NCBI RefSeq assembly: GCF_000964545.1
Contig: NZ_BBVD01000018.1
Span: forward strand, 1 to 64,000
Length of the DNA: 64,000 nucleotides
Direction of reading: 5' to 3'
Source: Comamonas thiooxydans
Lineage (GTDB): Bacteria; Pseudomonadota; Gammaproteobacteria; Burkholderiales; Burkholderiaceae_C
The position numbers were made by a program, and so were the translations under genes. Positions 1 through 7,774 of the stretch are shown here, one piece after another (the stretch's first letter is position 1; each line of letters begins with the position of its first letter). Below the pieces are notes generated by a model. That model did no database searches and was not told the DNA's origin. It saw nothing but the letters and a program-made list of their open reading frames with translations.

Positions 1-38
1 CTGGGCCGAGCGTTTCCCTTGCAAGGATTGATTGCGAC

Positions 39-1814
39 ATGGCTTTGACCCTGGAACAACTGAATGCCGCCGATGCGGCCACCGCCACCGACCTGCTCGA
101 TGGCCTGTACGAGCACTCGCCCTGGATTGCCGCCAAGGCACTGGAGCAGCGACCCTTCAAGTCCATGGCGCATATCAAGCACGCCATGGCCAAGGTGCTG
201 GCCGAGTCCAGCGAGCAGGCCCAGCTCGATCTGATCCGCGCTCACCCGGAGCTGGCCGGCAAGCAGATGGAGACCAACACGCTCACCGCCGAATCGACGA
301 ATGAGCAGAAGAAGGCTGGCCTGACCAACTGCACGCCCGAAGAACTGGAGCACATCCGCAAGCTCAATGCCGAATACGGCAAGCGCTTCGGCTTCCCCTT
401 CATCCTGGCCGTGCGCGGCGCGCGCGGTCTGGGTCTGAGCAAGGCCGAGATCATTGCGACCTTCGAACGCCGCATGTTCAACCACCCTGCCTACGAACAG
501 GCCGAGGCACTGCGCAACATCCACCGCATCGCCGAGATCCGCCTGAACGACAAGTTCGGCTACGAGCCCGTCGAAGGCAACGAAGTCTGGGACTGGCAGG
601 AACGCCTGTCCACCAACAGCGACCCCGGTTACGCCGAAAAAGGCCAGCTGACGGTGACCTATCTGACCGACGCCCACCGCGCCTGCGCCCAGCGCATCAG
701 CCACTGGATGCGCGAGATCGGCTTCGACGAGGTCGAGATCGACGCCGTGGGCAATGTGGTGGGCCGCTACAAGGCCGCCACCGAAGGCGCCAAGACCCTG
801 CTGACCGGCAGCCACTACGACACCGTGCGCAACGGCGGCAAGTACGACGGCCGCCTGGGCATCTTTGTGCCCATGGCCTGCGTCAAGCAACTGGCCGAGC
901 AAGGCAAGCGTCTGCCCTTCAACATCGAAGTGGTGGGTTTCTCGGAAGAGGAAGGTCAACGCTACAAGGCCACCTTCCTGGGCTCGGGCGCCCTGGTGGG
1001 CGACTTCAAGCAGGAATGGCTGGAGCAAAAGGACGCCGACGGCATCACGCTGCGCGAAGCCATGCTGCATGCCGGCCTGTGCATCGACGACATCCCCAAG
1101 CTGGAACGTGACCCCGCCAAGTACCTGGGCTTTGTGGAAGTTCACATCGAGCAGGGCCCCGTGCTCAACGAGCTGGACATTCCCCTGGGCATCGTCACCT
1201 CCATCAACGGCAGTGCCCGCTATGTCTGCGAATTCATCGGCATGGCCAGCCACGCAGGCACCACGCCCATGGACCGCCGCCGCGACGCCGCCGCCGGCGT
1301 GGCCGAGCTGTCGCTGTACATCGAAAAGCGCGCCGGCCAGGATGGCGACAGCGTGGCCACCATCGGCCAGCTGAACGTGCCTTCAGGCTCGGTCAACGTG
1401 GTGCCCGGCCGCTGCCAGTTCTCGCTGGACCTGCGCGCGCCCACCAACGAGCAGCGCGACGCAATGATCAACGACATCATGGCCGAGATGGCTGCGATCG
1501 CCGAACGCCGCGGCCTTCGCTACACCACCGATCTGTCCATGAAGGCAGCGGCTGCGCCCAGCGCTCCCGAATGGCAGAAACGCTGGGAAAACGCTGTCGA
1601 CGCACTGGGCGTGCCCCTGTTCCGCATGCCCAGCGGCGCCGGTCACGACGCCATGAAGCTGCACGAAATCATGCCTCAGGCCATGTTGTTCGTGCGCGGC
1701 ATGAACGCCGGCATCAGCCACAACCCGCTGGAAGCCTCCACCTCCGACGACATGCAACTGTCCGTGGATGCCTTCACCCACCTCCTCCACCAACTGGCTC
1801 AAGAACAGCAATGA
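39..1814 (+). CDS. Bifunctional OHCU decarboxylase / allantoate amidohydrolase
   Basis: A 591-residue two-domain purine-catabolism protein. Residues 1 to about 170 match 2-oxo-4-hydroxy-4-carboxy-5-ureidoimidazoline (OHCU) decarboxylase, with the family landmarks RAHPELAGK near residue 70 and GFPFILAVRG near 120. This enzyme forms S-allantoin in urate breakdown. From about residue 180 to the end it is an M20-family zinc amidohydrolase of the allantoate amidohydrolase/N-carbamoylase type. Metal ligands are seen in GSHYDTVRNGGKYDGRLG, GFSEEEGQRY, HIEQGP and a late SGAGHDA. It would act in the cytoplasm. The M20 gene downstream overlaps its stop by four bases (ATGA), and a purine permease lies nearby. 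The fusion links two steps that are not consecutive, because allantoinase acts between them. Family assignment is firm; the exact amidohydrolase substrate is inferred. Confidence 0.9.
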   Translation: MALTLEQLNAADAATATDLLDGLYEHSPWIAAKALEQRPFKSMAHIKHAMAKVLAESSEQAQLDLIRAHPELAGKQMETNTLTAESTNEQKKAGLTNCTPEELEHIRKLNAEYGKRFGFPFILAVRGARGLGLSKAEIIATFERRMFNHPAYEQAEALRNIHRIAEIRLNDKFGYEPVEGNEVWDWQERLSTNSDPGYAEKGQLTVTYLTDAHRACAQRISHWMREIGFDEVEIDAVGNVVGRYKAATEGAKTLLTGSHYDTVRNGGKYDGRLGIFVPMACVKQLAEQGKRLPFNIEVVGFSEEEGQRYKATFLGSGALVGDFKQEWLEQKDADGITLREAMLHAGLCIDDIPKLERDPAKYLGFVEVHIEQGPVLNELDIPLGIVTSINGSARYVCEFIGMASHAGTTPMDRRRDAAAGVAELSLYIEKRAGQDGDSVATIGQLNVPSGSVNVVPGRCQFSLDLRAPTNEQRDAMINDIMAEMAAIAERRGLRYTTDLSMKAAAAPSAPEWQKRWENAVDALGVPLFRMPSGAGHDAMKLHEIMPQAMLFVRGMNAGISHNPLEASTSDDMQLSVDAFTHLLHQLAQEQQ

Positions 1815-3088
1815 CCAATATGAATCAAGACAAGCAAGCCACCTACGCCGCCATCGATGCATGGATTGACGAGCACTTCGACGAAGAAGTGAAGTTTCTG
1901 CAGGCCATGGTGCAAGTGCCCACGGACACGCCTCCCGGCAACAACGCACCCCACGCCGAACGCACTGCCGAGCTGATCAAAGGCTTCGGCTTCGACGCCG
2001 AGAAGCACGTCGTGCCCGAAGCCGACGTCAAGGCCTATGGCATGGAGTCCATCACCAACCTGATCGTGCGCCGCCCCTACGGTGACGGTGGCCGCACCAT
2101 CGCCCTGAACGCCCACGGCGACGTGGTGCCTCCGGGCGAAGGCTGGACCAAGGATCCCTACGGCGCCGAGATCGAAGACGGCAAGCTCTATGGCCGCGCC
2201 GCTGCCGTGAGCAAGAGCGACTTCGCCTCCTTCACCTTCGCCGTGCGTGCTCTGGAAGCCGTGGCCAAGCCCTCCAAGGGCGCGGTGGAGCTGCACTACA
2301 CCTACGACGAAGAGTTCGGCGGCATCATGGGCCCCGGCTGGCTGCTGGAAAAGGGCCTGACCAAGCCCGACCTGATGATCGCAGCAGGCTTCAGCTACGA
2401 AGTCGTTACTGCTCACAACGGCTGCCTGCAGATGGAAATCACCGTGCAGGGCAAGATGGCGCACGCCGCCGTGCCCCACACCGGCGTGGACGCGCTGCAA
2501 GCCACGGCCGTGCTGCTGACTGCTCTGTACGGCGAAAACGTCAAGTACAAGCAAGTCACTTCGCAAGTGCCCGGCATCAAGCACCCCTACCTGAACGTCG
2601 GCCGCATCGACGGCGGCACCAACACCAACGTGGTGCCCGGCAAGGTCATGCTCAAGATCGACCGCCGCATGATTCCTGAAGAGAATCCCGTGGAAGTCGA
2701 AGCCAGCATCCGTGCTGTGATCGCCAAGGCCATCGAAGACTTCAATACCCAGGGCGGCTACACCGGCGAAGACGCCGTGCGCGTGGACATCAAGCGCCTG
2801 CTGCTGGCCAACGCCATGACCCCCCTGGACGGCAACAAGCCCCTGGTGGACGCCATCCAGAAGCATGGCGAAGCCATCTTCGGCGAAGTGCCTCCTGCAG
2901 TGGGCACGCCTCTGTACACCGACGTGCGCCTGTACGTCGAGCGCGGCATCCCCGGCGTGATCTACGGCGCCGGCCCCCGCACCGTGCTGGAATCGCATGC
3001 CAAGCGCTCCGACGAGCGCCTGGTGCTGGAAGACCTGCGCCGTGCCACCAAGGTGGTGGCCCGCTCGCTGGTGGACCTGACTGCCTGA
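1811..3088 (+). CDS. M20 family metallopeptidase
   Basis: A 425-residue zinc-dependent hydrolase of the ArgE/DapE/ACY1 branch of family M20. The ATG overlaps the stop codon of the preceding amidohydrolase, so the two are translationally coupled; a longer upstream reading frame exists but would overlap the first gene heavily. Visible signatures are the first metal motif NAHGDVVPPGEGWTKDPYG (about residue 100), the catalytic pair in YTYDEEFGG (about 175), and the dimerisation-domain histidine in KMAHAAVPHTGVDA. The context suggests that it cleaves a ureido or N-acyl intermediate related to purine or pyrimidine breakdown, but the sequence does not fix the substrate. It is followed by a strong terminator at 3146, which closes the two-gene unit. 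Confidence 0.85.
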   Translation: MTNMNQDKQATYAAIDAWIDEHFDEEVKFLQAMVQVPTDTPPGNNAPHAERTAELIKGFGFDAEKHVVPEADVKAYGMESITNLIVRRPYGDGGRTIALNAHGDVVPPGEGWTKDPYGAEIEDGKLYGRAAAVSKSDFASFTFAVRALEAVAKPSKGAVELHYTYDEEFGGIMGPGWLLEKGLTKPDLMIAAGFSYEVVTAHNGCLQMEITVQGKMAHAAVPHTGVDALQATAVLLTALYGENVKYKQVTSQVPGIKHPYLNVGRIDGGTNTNVVPGKVMLKIDRRMIPEENPVEVEASIRAVIAKAIEDFNTQGGYTGEDAVRVDIKRLLLANAMTPLDGNKPLVDAIQKHGEAIFGEVPPAVGTPLYTDVRLYVERGIPGVIYGAGPRTVLESHAKRSDERLVLEDLRRATKVVARSLVDLTA

Positions 3089-3145
3089 GCACCAAACACC
3101 GTTTGAACGCCTAGCCTTCTTCTGTCTGGATGGAGGTTTTTCAAG

Positions 3146-3174
3146 GAGCCGGGATTCGTCCGGGCTCTTTTTTT
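3146..3174 (+). terminator. Rho-independent terminator after the M20 gene
   Basis: GAGCCGGGA, a TTCG tetraloop and TCCGGGCTC form a nine-pair stem with one G-G mismatch, followed directly by a run of T. It ends the two-gene amidohydrolase/peptidase unit and touches the end of the convergent LysR gene. Confidence 0.85.
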
Positions 3175-4147
3175 ATGTGCGCGACACCAGCAGGCCGGCG
3201 GGCATTTGCTCGGCATGGCTCAGGTCCACATGGCTGGCCAGAAAATCCAGCACCGCCCGCGTCCTTACTGGCAACTGGCCGGGCTTGCCCACATACACGG
3301 CATGGATGGGCTGCAGATCCCCGGGATTGAATTCCTCCAGCAACACCTGCAGCCTGCCCGCATGCAAATCGTCCCAGGCGTGATAGAGCGACAGCCGCGC
3401 CAGGCCCGCCCCGGCCTTGGCCAGATTGGCCATGGCTTCGCCATCGTTGACGCGCAGCACCTCCCCCATGCTCACCGTCACCGCCTTGCCCGCCACCACA
3501 AACGGCCAGTGCGGTATGGCTCGCGGGTAGTTCCAGCCGATGCGCACATGGCCTGCCAGCTCATCGGGATGCGCCGGTCTGCCAAAGCGCTGCAGATAGT
3601 CCGGCGAGGCCACGATCACCTGGCGCGTGTGCCCCAGCTTGCGCGCCACCATGTCCGAAGACGGCAGCTCTCCCCAGCGCAAGGCGATATCGGCGCGAGC
3701 CGCTATCAGGTCCACGACATGATCGGTAAAGCTGAGGTCCAGCTGCAGGCCCGGCCAGGTCCGCATCAGCGGACCGACCAGAGGCACCAGCAGGCGGTTG
3801 CCCGTGGACGAGCTGGCATTGATGCGCACCACGCCGGTGGGCTGGCCCTGCCGGGTGACCGAGGATTCCAGCGCCAGCCAGTCCGCCAGCAACTGCCGGC
3901 CCTGCTCCAGCAACTGCTCTCCCTCGGCCGTCAGCTCCAGCCGCCGGGTGCTGCGGCGCAGCAGTTGCACGCCCAGCCGGGTTTCGAGCCTGGCCACGAT
4001 CTTGCTGACCGCCGAGGGCGAGACCTCGCGCAGACGCGCCGCTGCCGAGAAGCTGCCCTGCTGGGCCACCTGCACAAAGGTCTGCAGCTCCACAAAGCGG
4101 TCCGCGCTGTGCTCCTGCAGCGAAGGCATAGCCATGGAATTCTTCAT
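3173..4147 (-). CDS. LysR family transcriptional regulator
   Basis: A 324-residue LysR-type regulator. The N-terminal winged helix-turn-helix is clear at about residues 17-75 (FVQVAQQGSFSAAARLREVS, then PSAVSKIVARLETRLGVQLL), followed by the periplasmic-binding-protein-like effector domain. It is divergent from the MFS transporter at 4275, with a 127-bp shared intergenic region. The usual inference is that it controls that transporter and itself, with a co-inducer related to the exported compound. No effector can be named. A second ATG twelve bases in (residue 5) is an alternative start; the first was kept because it matches the usual length ahead of the HTH. Confidence 0.9.
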   Translation of the reverse strand: MKNSMAMPSLQEHSADRFVELQTFVQVAQQGSFSAAARLREVSPSAVSKIVARLETRLGVQLLRRSTRRLELTAEGEQLLEQGRQLLADWLALESSVTRQGQPTGVVRINASSSTGNRLLVPLVGPLMRTWPGLQLDLSFTDHVVDLIAARADIALRWGELPSSDMVARKLGHTRQVIVASPDYLQRFGRPAHPDELAGHVRIGWNYPRAIPHWPFVVAGKAVTVSMGEVLRVNDGEAMANLAKAGAGLARLSLYHAWDDLHAGRLQVLLEEFNPGDLQPIHAVYVGKPGQLPVRTRAVLDFLASHVDLSHAEQMPAGLLVSRT

Positions 4148-4274
4148 GAATCACATCATAAAGATGCCATTTATTCCCCACAGGAACAAATGCATGTCCG
4201 CATCAAGGGCTAGCGCACCTTCTGCCACAGGTTCACAGTTCAGCCCTTCGCGGAATTTTCACAAGGACGTTTTC

Positions 4275-5459
4275 ATGCCTGCAGCATTGCTTGCTCTGGC
4301 CGCCGGTGCCTTCGGCATCGGAACCACGGAATTCATCATCATGGGCCTGCTGACCCAGGTCAGCCAGGATCTTCATATCTCCATCCCCACGGCGGGCACG
4401 CTGATCTCGGGCTATGCCGTGGGCGTCGCCGTGGGCGCTCCCGTTCTCACTCTGGCCTCGCGCCGCTGGCCGCGCAAGCTGCTGCTGCTGAGCCTGATGC
4501 TGCTGTTCATCGCCGGCAATGCCGCCGCCGCCCTGGCGCCCAGCTATGGCTGGCTGCTGGCAGCACGCGTGCTGACCTCGCTGACCCACGGCACCTTCTT
4601 CGGCGTGGGCGCAGTCGTCGCCACGCAACTGGTGGCGCCCGAGAAGAAAGCCTCGGCCATCGCGCTGATGTTTTCCGGCCTGACCCTGGCCACGCTGCTG
4701 GGCGTTCCCTTCGGCACCTGGATCGGCCAGCACTGGGGTTGGCGCATGGCATTTGCCAGCGTCAGCGGCATAGGCGTGGTCGCACTGCTGATCCTGCTGC
4801 GCCATGTGCCACGCGCACTCAGCATGCCCAGCCCTCAGGGCCTGACCCAGGAGCTGACCGTGCTGCGCAATGGCGCCATGTGGCGTGGTCTGCTGTTGAC
4901 GGTGATCGGCTTTGCCGGCGTCTTCACCCTCTATACCTATATAGAGCCGCTGCTGACCCAGATCACGGGAATGGACAACCGCATGATCGCCTTCACCCTT
5001 CTGCTGTTCGGGGCGGGCCTGGCCCTGGGCAACCATGCGGGCGGCAAGCTGGCCGACCGCTTTGGCGTACAGCGCGCACTATGGGTATCGCTGGCCGCCC
5101 TGATGCTAGTGCTGATCGCGGGCCGCTGGATGTTTGCCAGCACGCCCCTGGCCATTGCCTTTGTGCTGCTGCTGGGCATTGCCGCCTTTGCCACCGTGGC
5201 GCCGCTGCAGATGGGCGTGCTGCAATCTGCAGGCGAGGCCGGTATGAATCTGGCGTCCAGCCTCAATATCGCGGCCTTCAATCTGGGCAATGCCCTGGGT
5301 GCCTGGCTAGGCGGAGCGGTGATCGCGCAGGGCATGAGCCTGACTTGGCTGGCCTGGGCTGCCGCCATGCCTGCAGCAGCAGCGCTGCTCATGGCCAGCT
5401 TCGCGCCACGTCAGAGCAGTCCAGATCAGACTTCGGCCATGGCGGCGGGAATGCACTGA
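4275..5459 (+). CDS. MFS transporter, DHA1 / AraJ-like efflux family
   Basis: A 394-residue inner-membrane transporter with about twelve hydrophobic segments. The opening ALAAGAFGIGTTEFIIMGLL and the motif A region near SRRWPRK are typical of the AraJ/YdhP arabinose-efflux-permease-like DHA1 group. Start chosen at 4275 because AAGGA sits eight bases upstream; the frame is open further upstream but that part overlaps the regulatory region of the divergent LysR gene. Substrate unknown; probably a proton-driven drug or metabolite exporter. It ends before a terminator at 5530. Confidence 0.9.
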   Translation: MPAALLALAAGAFGIGTTEFIIMGLLTQVSQDLHISIPTAGTLISGYAVGVAVGAPVLTLASRRWPRKLLLLSLMLLFIAGNAAAALAPSYGWLLAARVLTSLTHGTFFGVGAVVATQLVAPEKKASAIALMFSGLTLATLLGVPFGTWIGQHWGWRMAFASVSGIGVVALLILLRHVPRALSMPSPQGLTQELTVLRNGAMWRGLLLTVIGFAGVFTLYTYIEPLLTQITGMDNRMIAFTLLLFGAGLALGNHAGGKLADRFGVQRALWVSLAALMLVLIAGRWMFASTPLAIAFVLLLGIAAFATVAPLQMGVLQSAGEAGMNLASSLNIAAFNLGNALGAWLGGAVIAQGMSLTWLAWAAAMPAAAALLMASFAPRQSSPDQTSAMAAGMH

Positions 5460-5529
5460 AACTCAGGCGCGGCACCAAGGCGGCACAAGGCGGCAGCCTG
5501 CCTGCAGCAACGCAAACGAACTCCACTCC

Positions 5530-5556
5530 AAGGCGACCTCAAGGTCGCCTTTTTTG
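5530..5556 (+). terminator. Rho-independent terminator after the MFS gene
   Basis: AAGGCGACCT and AGGTCGCCTT form a perfect ten-pair stem with a two-base spacer, followed by a T run. Confidence 0.9.
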
Positions 5557-6117
5557 CTTGTGCAGCAACTCGGCATGGTTTTTGCAGCAGCTTAGGCCCC
5601 ATGGCAAGGCATGAACTCTTTGCAGGCCCCATGCACGCTTTTGCACAGCGGTGCACCAATTCTGGGCTTGACGCCTTTTTTTTCACCTTCTTCAACGCTA
5701 ATGCATGCAAGCTGCCTCAAGGTGGCAACGCACTTTCTTTCACTAGATGTTTCAAGACCCGAAACCTGCGCACGCATAACCGGAGCCAGATTCCTTGCAA
5801 TTGCATATCGCGCAATTTTTGCTATTAAAAACAAAGCATCAATCGCTTGATATCAAATGATTTCAATATGTTTCATTCTGAAAATTAGAAAAACAAAGAG
5901 TCAGAAGCTACACATTTAATAGCAATCAGTAATTACCTTAGATGGTTATGCGTGAAAAACATAACTATTGATACCCCATCCAGAAACTGAATTTTGAGCA
6001 GGGTTTACCGCTAGATGCTGTGCGTTATGAGCTGTATACACTTTTTGTATGGATTGCATGCCATTCGCGAATCGCATGCCAACCTGAAGCCAATATAGAG
6101 TGAGGAGACATGTTTTT
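5557..6117. promoter_or_regulatory. AT-rich intergenic region upstream of purine permease
   Basis: About 560 bp with no convincing gene. The stretch 5800-5960 is much richer in A and T than the flanks. Near 6030-6060 the sequence TGTATACACTTTTTGTATGG contains a TGTATACA palindrome followed by a half-site-like TGTAT. This could be an operator for a purine-responsive repressor, but I cannot assign one. Small reading frames here lack codon bias and ribosome sites and are left out. Confidence 0.4.
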
Positions 6118-7605
6118 ATGACATCCCAAGTGCATCCCGTGGATGAGGTTCTGCCATTTGGCAAGCTCACCGCCTTAGGTCTGCAGCACGTTCTGGTCAT
6201 GTATGCCGGCGCCGTCGCCGTGCCGCTGATCGTGGGCCGTGCCCTGAACCTCCCCCCTGAGCAGGTCGCGCACCTGATCTCCGCCGACCTGTTCGTCTGC
6301 GGCCTGGTCACCCTGATCCAGGCCATGGGTGCGACCCAGTGGTTCGGCATCAAACTGCCTGTGATGATGGGCGTGACCTTTGCCAGCGTGGCCCCCATGG
6401 TGTCCATGGCACAGAGTACCGGCGGCAATGCCGGCGCAGGCCTGATCTTTGGCTCGGTGATAGGCGCGGGGGTGATCTCCATCCTCATTGCGCCGCTCAT
6501 CAGCCGCATGCTGCGCTTCTTCCCACCGGTCGTGACCGGCACCATCATCGCCGTCATCGGCATCAGCCTGATGCGTGTGGGCATCAACTGGATCTTCGGC
6601 AACCCCGTGGGCCCGACCGCCCCCTCCGTGCCCAACCCCGAGCACCTGAAGTGGCTGGCCGAGGCCCAGGCCATGGCCGGCGCTCCCGGCTCCTCGCTGC
6701 CCGCCATCCCCAAGGGCTTCTCGGTGCTGCCCACCATGCCCAACCCCAAGTACGCCGATCTGCAAGGCGCGGCGGTCTCGGGCATCGTGCTGCTGTCCAT
6801 CCTGCTGATCGCACGCTTTGCCAAGGGCTTCCTGGCCAATATCTCGGTGCTGATGGGCATCTTGATCGGCGGCGTGATCTCCGTGGCCATGGGCCTGATG
6901 AACTTCGAGAAGGTCGCCAAGGCCGAGTGGTTCACGCTGGTACTGCCCTTCCAGATCGCCATGCCCGTCTTCGACCCCATCCTGATCCTGACCATGAGTC
7001 TGGTGATGGTGGTCGTGATGATCGAATCCACCGGCATGTTCCTGGCCCTGGGCGACATGGCCAAGCGCGACATCACACAGGACGAACTGACCCGCGGTCT
7101 GCGCACCGACGGTCTGGGCACCCTGATCGGCGGCATCTTCAACACCTTCCCCTACACCAGCTTCTCCCAGAACGTGGGTCTGGTGGCCGTGACCGGCGTG
7201 CTCAGCCGCTGGGTCTGCGTGGCCGGTGGCGTGATCCTGATCGTTCTGGGCGTGCTGCCCAAGATGGGCGCGCTGATCGAATCCCTGCCCACCGTGGTTC
7301 TGGGCGGCGCGGGTCTGGTGATGTTCGGCATGGTGGCCTCCACCGGCATCCGCATCCTGGCCAACGTGGATTTCCGCAACAACAAGAACAACGCCATGAT
7401 CGTGGCAGTGTCCATCGGCGTGGGAATGATTCCTCTGGTTGCCCCTAATTTCCGTCAGTGGATGCCCCATTCCATCCATCCGCTGATTGAATCCGGTATC
7501 CTGCTGTCCTCGATTACCGCCGTGGCATTGAATCTTTTCTTTAACGGAGCCGCCAAAGACAACAGCGCTGCCATCAACGCAGCACGTGAGGCTGACGCTC
7601 ACTAA
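6118..7605 (+). CDS. Nucleobase:cation symporter-2, xanthine/uric acid permease
   Basis: A 495-residue inner-membrane permease of the NAT/NCS2 family. The family signature QNVGLVAVTG is intact at about residue 355, and GLQHVLVMYAGAVAVPLIVG in the first helix is typical of the xanthine/urate branch. About twelve to fourteen hydrophobic segments are visible. Its place next to the OHCU decarboxylase/allantoate amidohydrolase supports uric acid or xanthine uptake rather than uracil. Start taken as ATG 6118 with GAGGAG ten bases upstream; a GTG at 6100 would add six residues. A hairpin terminator follows at 7645. Confidence 0.9.
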   Translation: MTSQVHPVDEVLPFGKLTALGLQHVLVMYAGAVAVPLIVGRALNLPPEQVAHLISADLFVCGLVTLIQAMGATQWFGIKLPVMMGVTFASVAPMVSMAQSTGGNAGAGLIFGSVIGAGVISILIAPLISRMLRFFPPVVTGTIIAVIGISLMRVGINWIFGNPVGPTAPSVPNPEHLKWLAEAQAMAGAPGSSLPAIPKGFSVLPTMPNPKYADLQGAAVSGIVLLSILLIARFAKGFLANISVLMGILIGGVISVAMGLMNFEKVAKAEWFTLVLPFQIAMPVFDPILILTMSLVMVVVMIESTGMFLALGDMAKRDITQDELTRGLRTDGLGTLIGGIFNTFPYTSFSQNVGLVAVTGVLSRWVCVAGGVILIVLGVLPKMGALIESLPTVVLGGAGLVMFGMVASTGIRILANVDFRNNKNNAMIVAVSIGVGMIPLVAPNFRQWMPHSIHPLIESGILLSSITAVALNLFFNGAAKDNSAAINAAREADAH

Positions 7606-7644
7606 ACGCCAGCCCGAAGCAAACGCTGGCTTACCCGCCGGCCC

Positions 7645-7685
7645 AAGCCCCCTGCCGCCCCACAGTGCGCCAGGGGGTTTATTGT
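7645..7685 (+). terminator. Probable terminator after the permease
   Basis: AAGCCCCCTG (7645-7654) pairs with CAGGGGGTTT (7671-7680) with one G-T pair around a 16-base loop. The T tract that follows is weak. Confidence 0.65.
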
Positions 7686-7774
7686 CGATATAGTTGAAGC
7701 AAAACAGACCTGACTCAAAATGCTTCTTGCCATCCGGTAAGCTCCGAGAAGCAACTTGCTGATAAATATTTCGT

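Noticed and set aside
1383..2998. Long minus-strand open frames opposite the amidohydrolase and peptidase genes
   Set aside because: They are antisense shadows produced by high third-position GC of the real genes.
5601..5850. Short plus-strand frames after the MFS gene
   Set aside because: No ribosome site, no codon bias, no recognisable protein; they lie in a gene-free regulatory region.
6110..6121. A three-codon frame ATG TTT TTA TGA whose stop overlaps the permease ATG, like a coupled leader peptide
   Set aside because: The ribosome site is only two bases from its ATG, too close, while it is well placed for the permease start; chance overlap is more likely.
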